Shown piece by piece: positions 27,250-35,056 of a stretch of DNA of 57,166 nt. The stretch's first letter is position 1; every line of letters starts with the position of its first letter. The notes under the pieces were generated by a model, which made no database searches, was not told where the DNA came from, and saw only the letters and a program-made list of their open reading frames with translations. Origin of the DNA: Sphingobium terrigena (lineage in GTDB: Bacteria > Pseudomonadota > Alphaproteobacteria > Sphingomonadales > Sphingomonadaceae). Location: assembly GCF_003591655.1 (NCBI RefSeq), contig NZ_QVRA01000026.1:1-57166 (forward strand), in the 5' to 3' direction. The position numbers were made by a program, and so were the translations under genes.

Positions 27250-27804
27250 CTATAGCGGGGATAACACCCAAATACAGGCTCTGCGGATACATGGTTGGAT
27301 ACACGGGAAAGGCCTTCGGGTGGTCTGGCACGCATTCTTCCACCCTCCGGTGACGGCCGCCCAATCCAGATCGAAACGGGACAGATATTTCCTAAGCCGG
27401 TCCGCGTCATTTGCTTTGGCTTTGAGCGTGCGGGATGCAGAGAAGAGAGCGCGCCCTGCTTCCGAAAGCGAACGGCTGGCCCGGGAGACGCGAACGGTTT
27501 CCGCCAACTGAACCCGATCGAACGGGTCGATCTGCGCGAGCGCCGCCGGATCGAGCAATGTGGCGAGCATGCCTGCGTCGCTATCCGTCTGGCCTGACCA
27601 AAGCCGCTTCAACCGGCCGATCTCGGTATCCACGCAATCCAGATCGATGCGGCCCTTGGGCGAGAGCGTCGCCATCCGGGTGACGCTGACCGCGAGGTCA
27701 CGGAAATTTCCCGGCCAATGCGCGTCAGGCGACATCGCGAAAGCAAGGTAACGCTGCCGCGCTTCCTTGTTGAAGCTTGCCCGATCCCTTTCCCGCTCGG
27801 CGAT
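27250..27804 (-). pseudogene. rtcR: RtcR C-terminal fragment
   Basis: Remnant of the sigma-54-dependent activator of the RNA-repair operon rtcBA. The visible part begins near ERDRASFNKEARQRYLAFA, then WPGNFRDLAVSVTRMATL, DTEIGRLKRLW, QLAETVRVSRASRSLSEAGRALF and NDADRLRKYLSRFDLDW, all typical of the end of the AAA+ domain and the C-terminal helix-turn-helix of RtcR. The regulatory CARF-like part and the Walker motifs are absent. The upstream end stops exactly where the Shedu fragment starts on the other strand (about 27,805). The last 30 codons run into unrelated sequence. Confidence 0.7.
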
Positions 27805-27805
27805 C

Positions 27806-28012
27806 CCCGAATTTCTGCTACGCATCCTTCCCAAATATGTTGCGATCCTCCCGAAGGCCCGGGCCAACGACCGCTATTCGAAGCCCGGGAAGGTGGGATA
27901 CCGCGATCTCGATATCGCCCTGATCGACGCGAATAGCAGCATCGACATTATCGAGATCAGGCGCCTATTCGACGAGGTCCTGCTCAGCAGGACGAGCTAC
28001 CGTGACAATTGA
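27806..28012 (+). pseudogene. Shedu (DUF4263) nuclease fragment
   Basis: About 69 codons starting PEFLLRILPKYVAILPKARANDRY, continuing DLDIALIDANSSIDIIEIRRLFDEVLL and ending SRTSYRDN. The pattern of Asp, then IDIIEIRRPF-like, then YRDN matches the catalytic core of Shedu/DUF4263 defence nucleases (PD-(D/E)xK type), which in intact members goes on to PSRELSG. Here the frame stops right after YRDN. Both ends are missing, so it is non-functional debris; the assignment rests on a short stretch. Confidence 0.6.
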
Positions 28013-28153
28013 ATCAAGCGGTTTCAAGGTAGCAAACAAATTCTTTTGAATTATTCCGGCTGGCACCAAAACGGTTTCTGTTCCGCAATTAGCCGGGTTG
28101 ACCGTTTCTTAGCAGGTGTCATTCTGCTGCGCTATTGCTGAGGGGGAGCAAAG

Positions 28154-30013
28154 ATGAAATTACGATTCCTGGGCGTCACCGCTCTGTCAGCCACGCTTGT
28201 CTCGGGCTGCACGCATCTCGAAGTGAACCGGCACGGTCCGGACTCCACCGGATCGCGCTCCGGCTATGCCTATATGCTGGATTTCACCCAATATCAGATC
28301 GAGCTCAAGCGCACCCTGATCTCATGTGACGCCGACAAGGTGCCCGAGGTGAAGACCGAGGCGACCATCACCGCGCTCCTCGCACCGGATGGCGAGCAGG
28401 TCTATGTCATCGATCCAGAGTCGATGATCTCGGCTTTCAAAACCTCAGACATATCCATCACCTACAAGGATGGTCGGCTCGTTGCCTTCAACGCTTCGAC
28501 CGTCGACAAGACCGGCGATGTCATCGCCTCGGTGGCCGCCACCGCCGGAAAGGTCGTTCTGCTGGCGTCGGGCATTCCGATCCCTGTCAGCGATAAGGCC
28601 GGCAAGGCGCAGATGTGCAAGGATGACGCGGTAAGCAATCTGGCGCTCATCGAAGCAAACAAGAAGCCGATTAAGGCGGCGACCGACGCGCTCGATGAAG
28701 CAAACGCCAAGCTTGCCGTGCTCACCGCGCAGTTCGCCACCAAGCCGACTGAAAAGCTGCGGACCCAGATCGAAGCGCGCACCAAGGCCAACGCAGCAGC
28801 GAAGAAGCAGCTCGACGCGATCACTAAGGCTTCGAGCGATGCGCAGGCCTGGCTTACCGACAGGCGCACCGCGACATGGCCCGATGACAGCAGCACTTTC
28901 CATGCCTGGTCAGCCTATCCGCTGCCGATCGGAACGGCTGACAAATGGTTCAAGGGAGATGCCATTCGCGGCGTCATAGCCCGCGATCAGACCAAGACCT
29001 GGGAAGATACCGGTGACGATAACAAAATCCATCTTATCATCGAAGGCGAACGGGGCGCTGCCTATCAGCTCGGGATGAGCCCCGAAGCCTTTCGGGCGCG
29101 CTATCCCGAGCTCAATCCCGCAGTCGATGTGACGGAATGTCGTAAAGCCGCTGGGTCGGCATGCGGAATCCGACTCGCGCAGCTTGATAACGATCTTGTG
29201 AATGCTGTCTATTACCGTTCCGTGCGTGCTCCGATCGCCCTCCATCTCGTTCGCCGGGGAAGCTATGGAAGCGACAAGCCCTCTGCCGGGTCGAGCCATC
29301 CTAAAGCCGGCTTGCGCTATAGGGTGCCCGCCGCTGGAACATTCCTGATCTGCGAGGCCAATCAGGAATGCGGCGATGGATCGGGATCGGAGCCGATCGC
29401 TAAGGTCAACGGCGCCATCGCCCAGCTCGGCACGGTATTCAACATTTCGTTCTCAAGCCCGGCTTTCGCCTCGGGTAGCGTCTCGGCGACTTTCGATGAT
29501 CAGGGGCGCCTTCTAACCGCGGGCCTCAAGCGCGACAATGCGGCGGCACTGGCGGCTGCCAACGCCGTCGGCTCAACGGTCGATGAAGCTGGCAAGGTAG
29601 TGAAAGCCAAGAAGGGCGCCGAGCTTGCGGGCATCACCAATGCGACGACGCTCGCGAAAGCGAAGGCTGATCTGGCCAAGGCGGAAGAGGGCCTGACCAA
29701 GACGCCGCAGCAGCTCGCGAGCGAGCAGCTCACCGCGCTCCAGACCCAGCAGCAGATCGAAGCGATCCAAGCCACGCTCGGCCCGAGCCAGGCCAAAGAC
29801 CTGACCAATCAAGTGGCGGTAGCCAAGCTTCAGCTTGATCTTGCCGAGACACAGCGTAAACGCGCGGAAGACCCTCACGCTGACCAGGCTGCGGTCAAAG
29901 CTCAATATGACGCGCAGACCGGTGTGACCAATGCACGCATTACCTCGCTTGAGGCCGAAGCCCGCATGGTCGAAGCCGAGCGTGCGCTCGCCAAGGCAAA
30001 GGCGGGGTCGTGA
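28154..30013 (+). CDS. Large lipoprotein with C-terminal coiled coil, unknown function
   Basis: A 619-residue envelope protein. The signal peptide ends in a lipobox (SATLVSGC, Cys19), so the mature N-terminus should be lipid-anchored. An N-terminal domain (about 30-140, RSGYAYMLDFTQYQIELKRTL) is followed by an Ala/Lys-rich helical stretch (175-240), a beta-rich middle (270-470) and a long coiled coil (about 480-615, repeated Ala/Leu/Lys/Glu). No enzymatic motif is visible. The strong ribosome site AGGGGGAG precedes the ATG. Its stop overlaps the GTG start of the S1 protease, so the two are made together; a scaffold or substrate role for the protease pair is a guess. Confidence 0.85.
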   Translation: MKLRFLGVTALSATLVSGCTHLEVNRHGPDSTGSRSGYAYMLDFTQYQIELKRTLISCDADKVPEVKTEATITALLAPDGEQVYVIDPESMISAFKTSDISITYKDGRLVAFNASTVDKTGDVIASVAATAGKVVLLASGIPIPVSDKAGKAQMCKDDAVSNLALIEANKKPIKAATDALDEANAKLAVLTAQFATKPTEKLRTQIEARTKANAAAKKQLDAITKASSDAQAWLTDRRTATWPDDSSTFHAWSAYPLPIGTADKWFKGDAIRGVIARDQTKTWEDTGDDNKIHLIIEGERGAAYQLGMSPEAFRARYPELNPAVDVTECRKAAGSACGIRLAQLDNDLVNAVYYRSVRAPIALHLVRRGSYGSDKPSAGSSHPKAGLRYRVPAAGTFLICEANQECGDGSGSEPIAKVNGAIAQLGTVFNISFSSPAFASGSVSATFDDQGRLLTAGLKRDNAAALAAANAVGSTVDEAGKVVKAKKGAELAGITNATTLAKAKADLAKAEEGLTKTPQQLASEQLTALQTQQQIEAIQATLGPSQAKDLTNQVAVAKLQLDLAETQRKRAEDPHADQAAVKAQYDAQTGVTNARITSLEAEARMVEAERALAKAKAGS

Positions 30014-30813
30014 GGCGCGCCCTCGCGATCCTGCTGTTGTGCATCTCCTCAATCAAAGCCTACGCGCAACCGCTCGAATTCACCCAGCCCGCCGATGCGA
30101 CCGAGGCGTCGCCGGAGATCATCGGTGGATCGAAGGCGATCATGGCCAACTGGCCCGCCACGTTCGTGTTCACCGCCACTTCCGGCGAGCATTGTACCGC
30201 CACCGCCATCGGCCCGCAGGTTCTCCTCACGGCGGAGCACTGCATCCGAGGGGCTGCGAACGGCACCATCAAGGCCAGCGGCATCGCCGTGCAATGCGAG
30301 GCTCATCCGTTCCACAACAGCAATTATGACATAGCCCTTTGTTTTACGGCCGCCAGGATCGTGCTGGCGGCTGGACAAGATTTTGAGACGATTGACCTCA
30401 AGCTGAAGCCGGCCGACGACACACGGCTTTCGCTGCTAGGATTTGGCTGCATCTCGCGGGGTGGCGTTAGCGGGGTGCTCTACGAAGGGACCAGTGTCGT
30501 GAAAGATGCTACCGCGCAGAAAGCGGTGTTCTTCACGACGGGCGGGGTTTCAGTCTGCGCCGGAGACTCCGGCGGTGCCGCCTATCAGCCGGGGGTAGGG
30601 TCGTCGCGCAGAGTGGTTGGCGTCGCCTCAGCGGCGATCTCCGGTCAGAATGACCTATCTCGCTTCACGGCTCTGGCCAATGGCCCCACGATCGTCTTCT
30701 TCGAGGACTGGGCTGGTCGCCAGCGCGACCCGAAAACCGGCGCGGTTATCCCGGTCGAAATCTGTCTAGTGGATAAAGATCATGCTGATGCGCCTGCGGA
30801 TTGCCACATTTAG
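30010..30813 (+). CDS. Secreted trypsin-like serine protease (S1)
   Basis: Exported endopeptidase of the chymotrypsin clan. The start is GTG at 30,010, overlapping the lipoprotein stop (GTGA). Signal peptide about 1-20 (ALAILLLCISSIKAYAQ). The triad is complete: His77 in LLTAEHCI, Asp107 in NYDIALCF, Ser187 in CAGDSGGAAY, and an IIGG-like start of the mature enzyme (EIIGGSK) suggests zymogen activation by cleavage there. Cysteines around the His and Ser are placed to form the usual disulfides. The S8 protease gene begins inside its last 32 bases. A neighbouring subtilisin that could cleave the propeptide makes a proteolytic cascade conceivable. Confidence 0.92.
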   Translation: MRRALAILLLCISSIKAYAQPLEFTQPADATEASPEIIGGSKAIMANWPATFVFTATSGEHCTATAIGPQVLLTAEHCIRGAANGTIKASGIAVQCEAHPFHNSNYDIALCFTAARIVLAAGQDFETIDLKLKPADDTRLSLLGFGCISRGGVSGVLYEGTSVVKDATAQKAVFFTTGGVSVCAGDSGGAAYQPGVGSSRRVVGVASAAISGQNDLSRFTALANGPTIVFFEDWAGRQRDPKTGAVIPVEICLVDKDHADAPADCHI

Positions 30814-32884
30814 CGCGGCTGCGCTCCTCGCCACGGCAGTCGCCGCGTCGACACCGCTCCCCCTGCTCGACGTGCGTATGGGCTACAGCCCCGCTGCGGT
30901 CAAAATGCTCGCGCGGATCGGTGCGCCATCGTCGATCACCCTCACCAGCGGCCAGTCGGTCCGGCAGCTCATCGAACAGCGCTGCGGGATCGTCGATCCT
31001 GCCTATGTGGCCGCGCTCGTCCATGAAAATCGGATAGCCAAGCCGTCACTGACCGCCGAAGATCTTGAGCAAAGCGCTCCTGGCGTGACCTTTGCCTTTC
31101 CCTATTGCCTGAAAGTCGCCGCGATCCCGCGGGCCGTCGGCACAACGCCGATCGCCAAACAATATGACCAGCAGAATGTGCCCCTCGATGCCAATGCGCT
31201 TCACCAAGCGCTGACCGCAGCCCGCGCGATCACAGCGCGCCCGCTCAGCACCCTACGTCAGTTCGCGGGTAGCGGCCAGGCAGGAAGTGATCGCGGCTTT
31301 CTGGCCACCGAAATGGCAAGGCTTTTCTTACGCGAAAATCCCCAGATGAAGGGTCTCAACCTCCACCCCCAGGACGTGGTCAACGTCGTTCCCGAAGAGC
31401 GTGTCGAAACCGTACCCATCCGCGATGACCTTTCGCTGGAAGAGGCCAAGGCTCTTGTTGCTGAAATCGATGGCGCCTCTTCGTCCGACGCAACGCTTGC
31501 CGAGCTGATCGACGATGCGACACTCCTGCCCGGAGAATGTCAGGGCGCGGATTCTGCGGACTGGCCCTTGCCGATGGCAGCACTCCATCAGGCGCTGGAG
31601 GATCTTCGCACGAAGCGCCCCGCTAATCTTGCAGCCAACCTGCCCATGCCGCAGATCCTCCTCATCGATACGGGCTATGATCCCGCGATGGGGCCGCCGG
31701 CGATCCCCGGCGATGCGTTCGGCCGTCTTGCCGGACCCGACCCCGAATCGCTCGCCGTCTATCCGGGTATCAACACTGTCGAACCGGCCAGGATGGATGC
31801 CAACCCGCCGGGTGATCTGCCCTCACGGCCGCATGGCGGTGAAGTGGCCGCAATCTTGCTGGGTGCCCGGTTCCTGACCGTCGACCCGAGCGAGCTCCCG
31901 CGGCCGAAGCTCACGTTCGCCAGTATTGCCGGAACGGCGACCGACGGTCGTCCCTATCTGAACGTCGGCGCGATTCGGCACGCCTTCTCCGTGGCCGTCA
32001 ATAACGACGTGAAGATCGTCAATGCCAGCGTGGCCGCGATGCGCGAGAGGGACGATTTCATTCGCCTGATCGCGAACACCAAAAGGGTGCTGCTCGTGAC
32101 CGCTGCGGGCAATGTCGCATCTGGGCAGCAGGACTTCACCCCGGCGACGCTGAGTTGGCCCGGATCGCTTGGCGGCAATCAGGGGGCGGCCGTGCTGATC
32201 AGCGTCGGCGCCCATGATCCGAGCGGGAAACTGCTCTATTTCAGCCGCAAGGGCAAAGAGCTCGACCTGCTCGCGCCCGGCTGCCTCATTCCGACCTATA
32301 GCCTCGATGCCAGCAATCACGTGATCAAGGTCTCGCGCAATGGCACCTCTTATGCCGCGCCGATCGTTTCGATGGTCGCCGCGATCCTGTCGCGCGAAAC
32401 TCTGTCGGCATCCCAGATCAAGGACCGGCTGCTGATCTCGGGCGATGTCGACGAGCGCGTTGCCACGGTGAGCTGGTCGGGGAGCCGGCTCAATGTGCGC
32501 AAGGCGCTCTCGATCTATCGCGATTATGTCGAATATGACGAGCGCCAGTCAGACGGCACGATGATCACCAAAACGCTCACCGGGAAACTCACATCCCGCA
32601 AGAATCAAATCATCCTGTGCGAAGGGCAGGTGGTCGCCCAGAACGATCTGCGAAAGCTCGTCCGCTCCATAGATCCCACTGATCCTTCGGTGCCAGGCGT
32701 GTGGCGGGGATGGGCGCGCCCGGCAGGCACGTCGCTCAATAGCGCGATTGGCAAGCTAGAGCGCTGTCCGGTCGCAACGACGACCGCTATGGGCAAACCC
32801 CTCGAACTGGATGGCGATGACGGCAAGCATGTGATCATTCCGCTGGCGAATATTCGCGACTTCGTCGCGCGCATGCGGAACTGA
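30782..32884 (+). CDS. Secreted subtilisin-like serine protease (S8) with long N-terminal region
   Basis: Exported protease of 700 residues. A signal peptide (about 1-22) is followed by some 270 residues with no recognised fold, including GYSPAAVKMLARIG and a PEERVETVPIRDD segment, probably a propeptide or regulatory domain. The catalytic domain spans about 285-560 and has all residues: Asp296 in ILLIDTGYD, His351 in RPHGGEVAAI, Asn444 in TAAGN, Ser523 in NGTSYAAPIVS. About 140 residues of unknown sequence follow. The overlap with the S1 gene implies coupled translation. Both proteases look active. Confidence 0.92.
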   Translation: MLMRLRIATFSAAALLATAVAASTPLPLLDVRMGYSPAAVKMLARIGAPSSITLTSGQSVRQLIEQRCGIVDPAYVAALVHENRIAKPSLTAEDLEQSAPGVTFAFPYCLKVAAIPRAVGTTPIAKQYDQQNVPLDANALHQALTAARAITARPLSTLRQFAGSGQAGSDRGFLATEMARLFLRENPQMKGLNLHPQDVVNVVPEERVETVPIRDDLSLEEAKALVAEIDGASSSDATLAELIDDATLLPGECQGADSADWPLPMAALHQALEDLRTKRPANLAANLPMPQILLIDTGYDPAMGPPAIPGDAFGRLAGPDPESLAVYPGINTVEPARMDANPPGDLPSRPHGGEVAAILLGARFLTVDPSELPRPKLTFASIAGTATDGRPYLNVGAIRHAFSVAVNNDVKIVNASVAAMRERDDFIRLIANTKRVLLVTAAGNVASGQQDFTPATLSWPGSLGGNQGAAVLISVGAHDPSGKLLYFSRKGKELDLLAPGCLIPTYSLDASNHVIKVSRNGTSYAAPIVSMVAAILSRETLSASQIKDRLLISGDVDERVATVSWSGSRLNVRKALSIYRDYVEYDERQSDGTMITKTLTGKLTSRKNQIILCEGQVVAQNDLRKLVRSIDPTDPSVPGVWRGWARPAGTSLNSAIGKLERCPVATTTAMGKPLELDGDDGKHVIIPLANIRDFVARMRN

Positions 32885-33030
32885 TCGCCATCACTGCCAG
32901 ATGCTACCTCGCCGCCGGCTTTCGCGCGATCATATGTGCTTTCGAAATTAGGCGCGGCTCACTTTTGGTGGACGCCCGTTATCTCGCCGCGTTCGTTGCC
33001 GTAGTCGCAGAGTGGTCTAAATAGAGTCCC

Positions 33031-33059
33031 AACCTAGCCCTAGGGCGCTTTTCTAGGTT
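33031..33059. other. Inverted repeat in the 306-base gap before block B
   Basis: AACCTAG (33,031-33,037) and CTAGGTT (33,053-33,059) flank a CCTAGG palindrome. The gap (32,885-33,190) contains no gene I can support and no convincing terminator. The repeat could be an operator or hairpin for the block B operon. Confidence 0.35.
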
Positions 33060-33190
33060 GCCCGATTGGGTCTCAACCGGCATGTCTATAGCCGAGAAAT
33101 ATCTTGGATTCGTCGTCGGTTTGGGCGTCGGAAGTTACGGATAACCTTTGAGACAGAGCGGTATTGTGCCGCTTGCTGGCGGGAGCGCTA

Positions 33191-35056
33191 ATGGGTGTTG
33201 TCGTTGAACTTTCCGGGCTGAAGGCTGCGCTCGAAAAGGGCAGCCAGCCGCAATCGTCGCTATTTGGTATGGCGCTGCTTGCATTCACCATCTGTGACAT
33301 TGTTGCCAGCCTCGCCGGACAAGGACTTATCCGTCCCCTAATCTCTCCTTGGCTTGCGTCAGTTGGAGATGGCATGCCGCTCGCGCTCGTTATGCTTGCC
33401 GTGCAGACACTGGCGCTGTGGCTCAGTTTTTCGATGCTGCGCGACAGTGGAGTGACCAATATCGGCGGTCGACGCAATCCCTTGACGATTGCTGGTGCGC
33501 CCGCTGGCTTGGAGGAACCACTTGGTCGAATCTGGGCCGGGCTTGCCGCAGGGCTCGCTGCCCTGGCATTGATCGCGACTGTTCCGGCGCGCGATTTGTC
33601 CGGTGGTGAATCGGTGCGGCTGATGCTCGTGCTAATTCCGCCTTTTGTCGGCATTGCCTATGCAGCCTTGCTTGCGCGCGCCTGGGAGGCCAATGACCGG
33701 CTCAACGATAGCAGTGGCCTGCGGGGTGCCTGTGTCGGCTTGTTGCCGCTCGGCATCGACTTATTGTTTGTATCAGGCGATTCGGTAGGGGCGATGCCGT
33801 CACCAGATTGGTATGTCACAGGCTCCGCGATCCTGCTTGCAGGCGTTATTGCCGCCATCGCCACCTTGCTTGGGCCGCGTCCTAAGCAGAGCATTATCGT
33901 GACTGCTGGCGATAAGGCTACTGCGCCAGCGACAGTCGTGTACAACCCACTTGGTCAGGGTGCCCGCGCACAGCGTTTTCTCTGTTTCGACCGCGGTGAG
34001 GCGCAACTGCTCGTGCTGACCCGCACCCAGAATGCGCAGAACTGGATCCTCGTCGACTCGGCCGATGAGCAGCTCCAGTTGCCGATCCACGACCGGACCT
34101 TGTCCATCTGGAACCTCAGCCGCTTATCGCAATCGATTTTGCATCAGCTCGATGTCACCGATGCTGGCGGCAATGTCGCGCTCAGTGCGACCGTCGGGCA
34201 ACTCATGCTGACTTCGCGAATGGAACCGGGCAGCAAGTTCAACCGGCGCGCGCTCGAAGCGGCGCATAATCTGTTCTTTCAGAACCCGGACCTCCAGGGA
34301 TGGATGGCGCGGGCCGCGCGCGATGCCCTAAACACCGTGCTGGTTAGGGCGCTTACGGAAAAACAGCTCGGGTCGATCGCTGAGGAAGTCCGCAAGGCAT
34401 CGTCGCTTTGCGACGACTTGCCGGACAACGCGCGCTTTCTGCGTGCCGCCGCTAATGCTGATACCGAGCGGCTTGTCGAATATACTGCCGCGCGGCTTCA
34501 AAACGCGATCACCGATGTCGAGGGGTTCCGGACCCAACTTAAGGCACAGGAAGACCGTTTCCACACCCTTGCGGACGTGACCAGTCTCGCAGATTCCGGC
34601 TTTGAAGCAGCGTGGCTTGCCGAGCTGGCCGTACAAATCGATCAGGCTGGTGAACAGGGCGTGCGTGCCGGCGCCGCGCAAGTCGATGACGCACACCGTG
34701 TCCTCGAACTGATCGGACTGAAACTGAGTACTACGGCTACCACGCTGATTGGCCGGGCAAAGGAATGCGCTGCCAAGCTCGCTGCGGTGCGTAAGGATTT
34801 AAAGGCGCTGACAGAAGCGGCAGAAGCGCGTCACGAGGAAGCGCTTAAGGTTGAGACCCAGCATGCACACGCGATCGAGATCCAAGTTGTCGGCACCGGC
34901 AGCCTGTCGCGCGAAGAGCGGCGCCAAGTCATCGCGCGGCGCGTGACCCCGCATCTTCCCAAGCCCCGCGAACGGCTCGAAGGTCAGCCGCGGCCTACGC
35001 CGATTTCCGTCCGCTACCAGTTGAACGACGATGACGACGCTGACGAAGTCATCTGA
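33191..35056 (+). CDS. Polytopic membrane protein with cytoplasmic coiled coil, unknown function
   Basis: The 621 residues start at the ATG at 33,191 (GGCGGGAG ribosome site); the frame is open nine codons earlier from a TTG. The N-terminal 225 residues hold about six transmembrane helices. A soluble domain follows (about 230-320, RFLCFDRGEAQLLVLTRTQNAQNW, DRTLSIWNLSRLSQSILHQL), then helical coiled-coil-like sequence to about 570 and a basic/acidic tail ending DDDDADEVI. I recognise no family. The stop lies 25 bases inside the ATPase gene, so it is probably a direct partner that anchors the ATPase to the membrane (inference). Confidence 0.85.
   Translation: MGVVVELSGLKAALEKGSQPQSSLFGMALLAFTICDIVASLAGQGLIRPLISPWLASVGDGMPLALVMLAVQTLALWLSFSMLRDSGVTNIGGRRNPLTIAGAPAGLEEPLGRIWAGLAAGLAALALIATVPARDLSGGESVRLMLVLIPPFVGIAYAALLARAWEANDRLNDSSGLRGACVGLLPLGIDLLFVSGDSVGAMPSPDWYVTGSAILLAGVIAAIATLLGPRPKQSIIVTAGDKATAPATVVYNPLGQGARAQRFLCFDRGEAQLLVLTRTQNAQNWILVDSADEQLQLPIHDRTLSIWNLSRLSQSILHQLDVTDAGGNVALSATVGQLMLTSRMEPGSKFNRRALEAAHNLFFQNPDLQGWMARAARDALNTVLVRALTEKQLGSIAEEVRKASSLCDDLPDNARFLRAAANADTERLVEYTAARLQNAITDVEGFRTQLKAQEDRFHTLADVTSLADSGFEAAWLAELAVQIDQAGEQGVRAGAAQVDDAHRVLELIGLKLSTTATTLIGRAKECAAKLAAVRKDLKALTEAAEARHEEALKVETQHAHAIEIQVVGTGSLSREERRQVIARRVTPHLPKPRERLEGQPRPTPISVRYQLNDDDDADEVI

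Noticed and set aside
27250..28012. Single intact gene of 205 codons on the minus strand up to 27,867
   Set aside because: Its first 21 codons are the antisense of the Shedu fragment; only the rest is RtcR, so it is a fused remnant.
28070..28126. Promoter-like elements before the lipoprotein gene (TGGCAC at about 28,060; TTGACC at 28,098)
   Set aside because: TGGCAC lacks the -12 GC element at the right spacing, and TTGACC has only a poor -10 (ATTCTG). Not strong enough to call.
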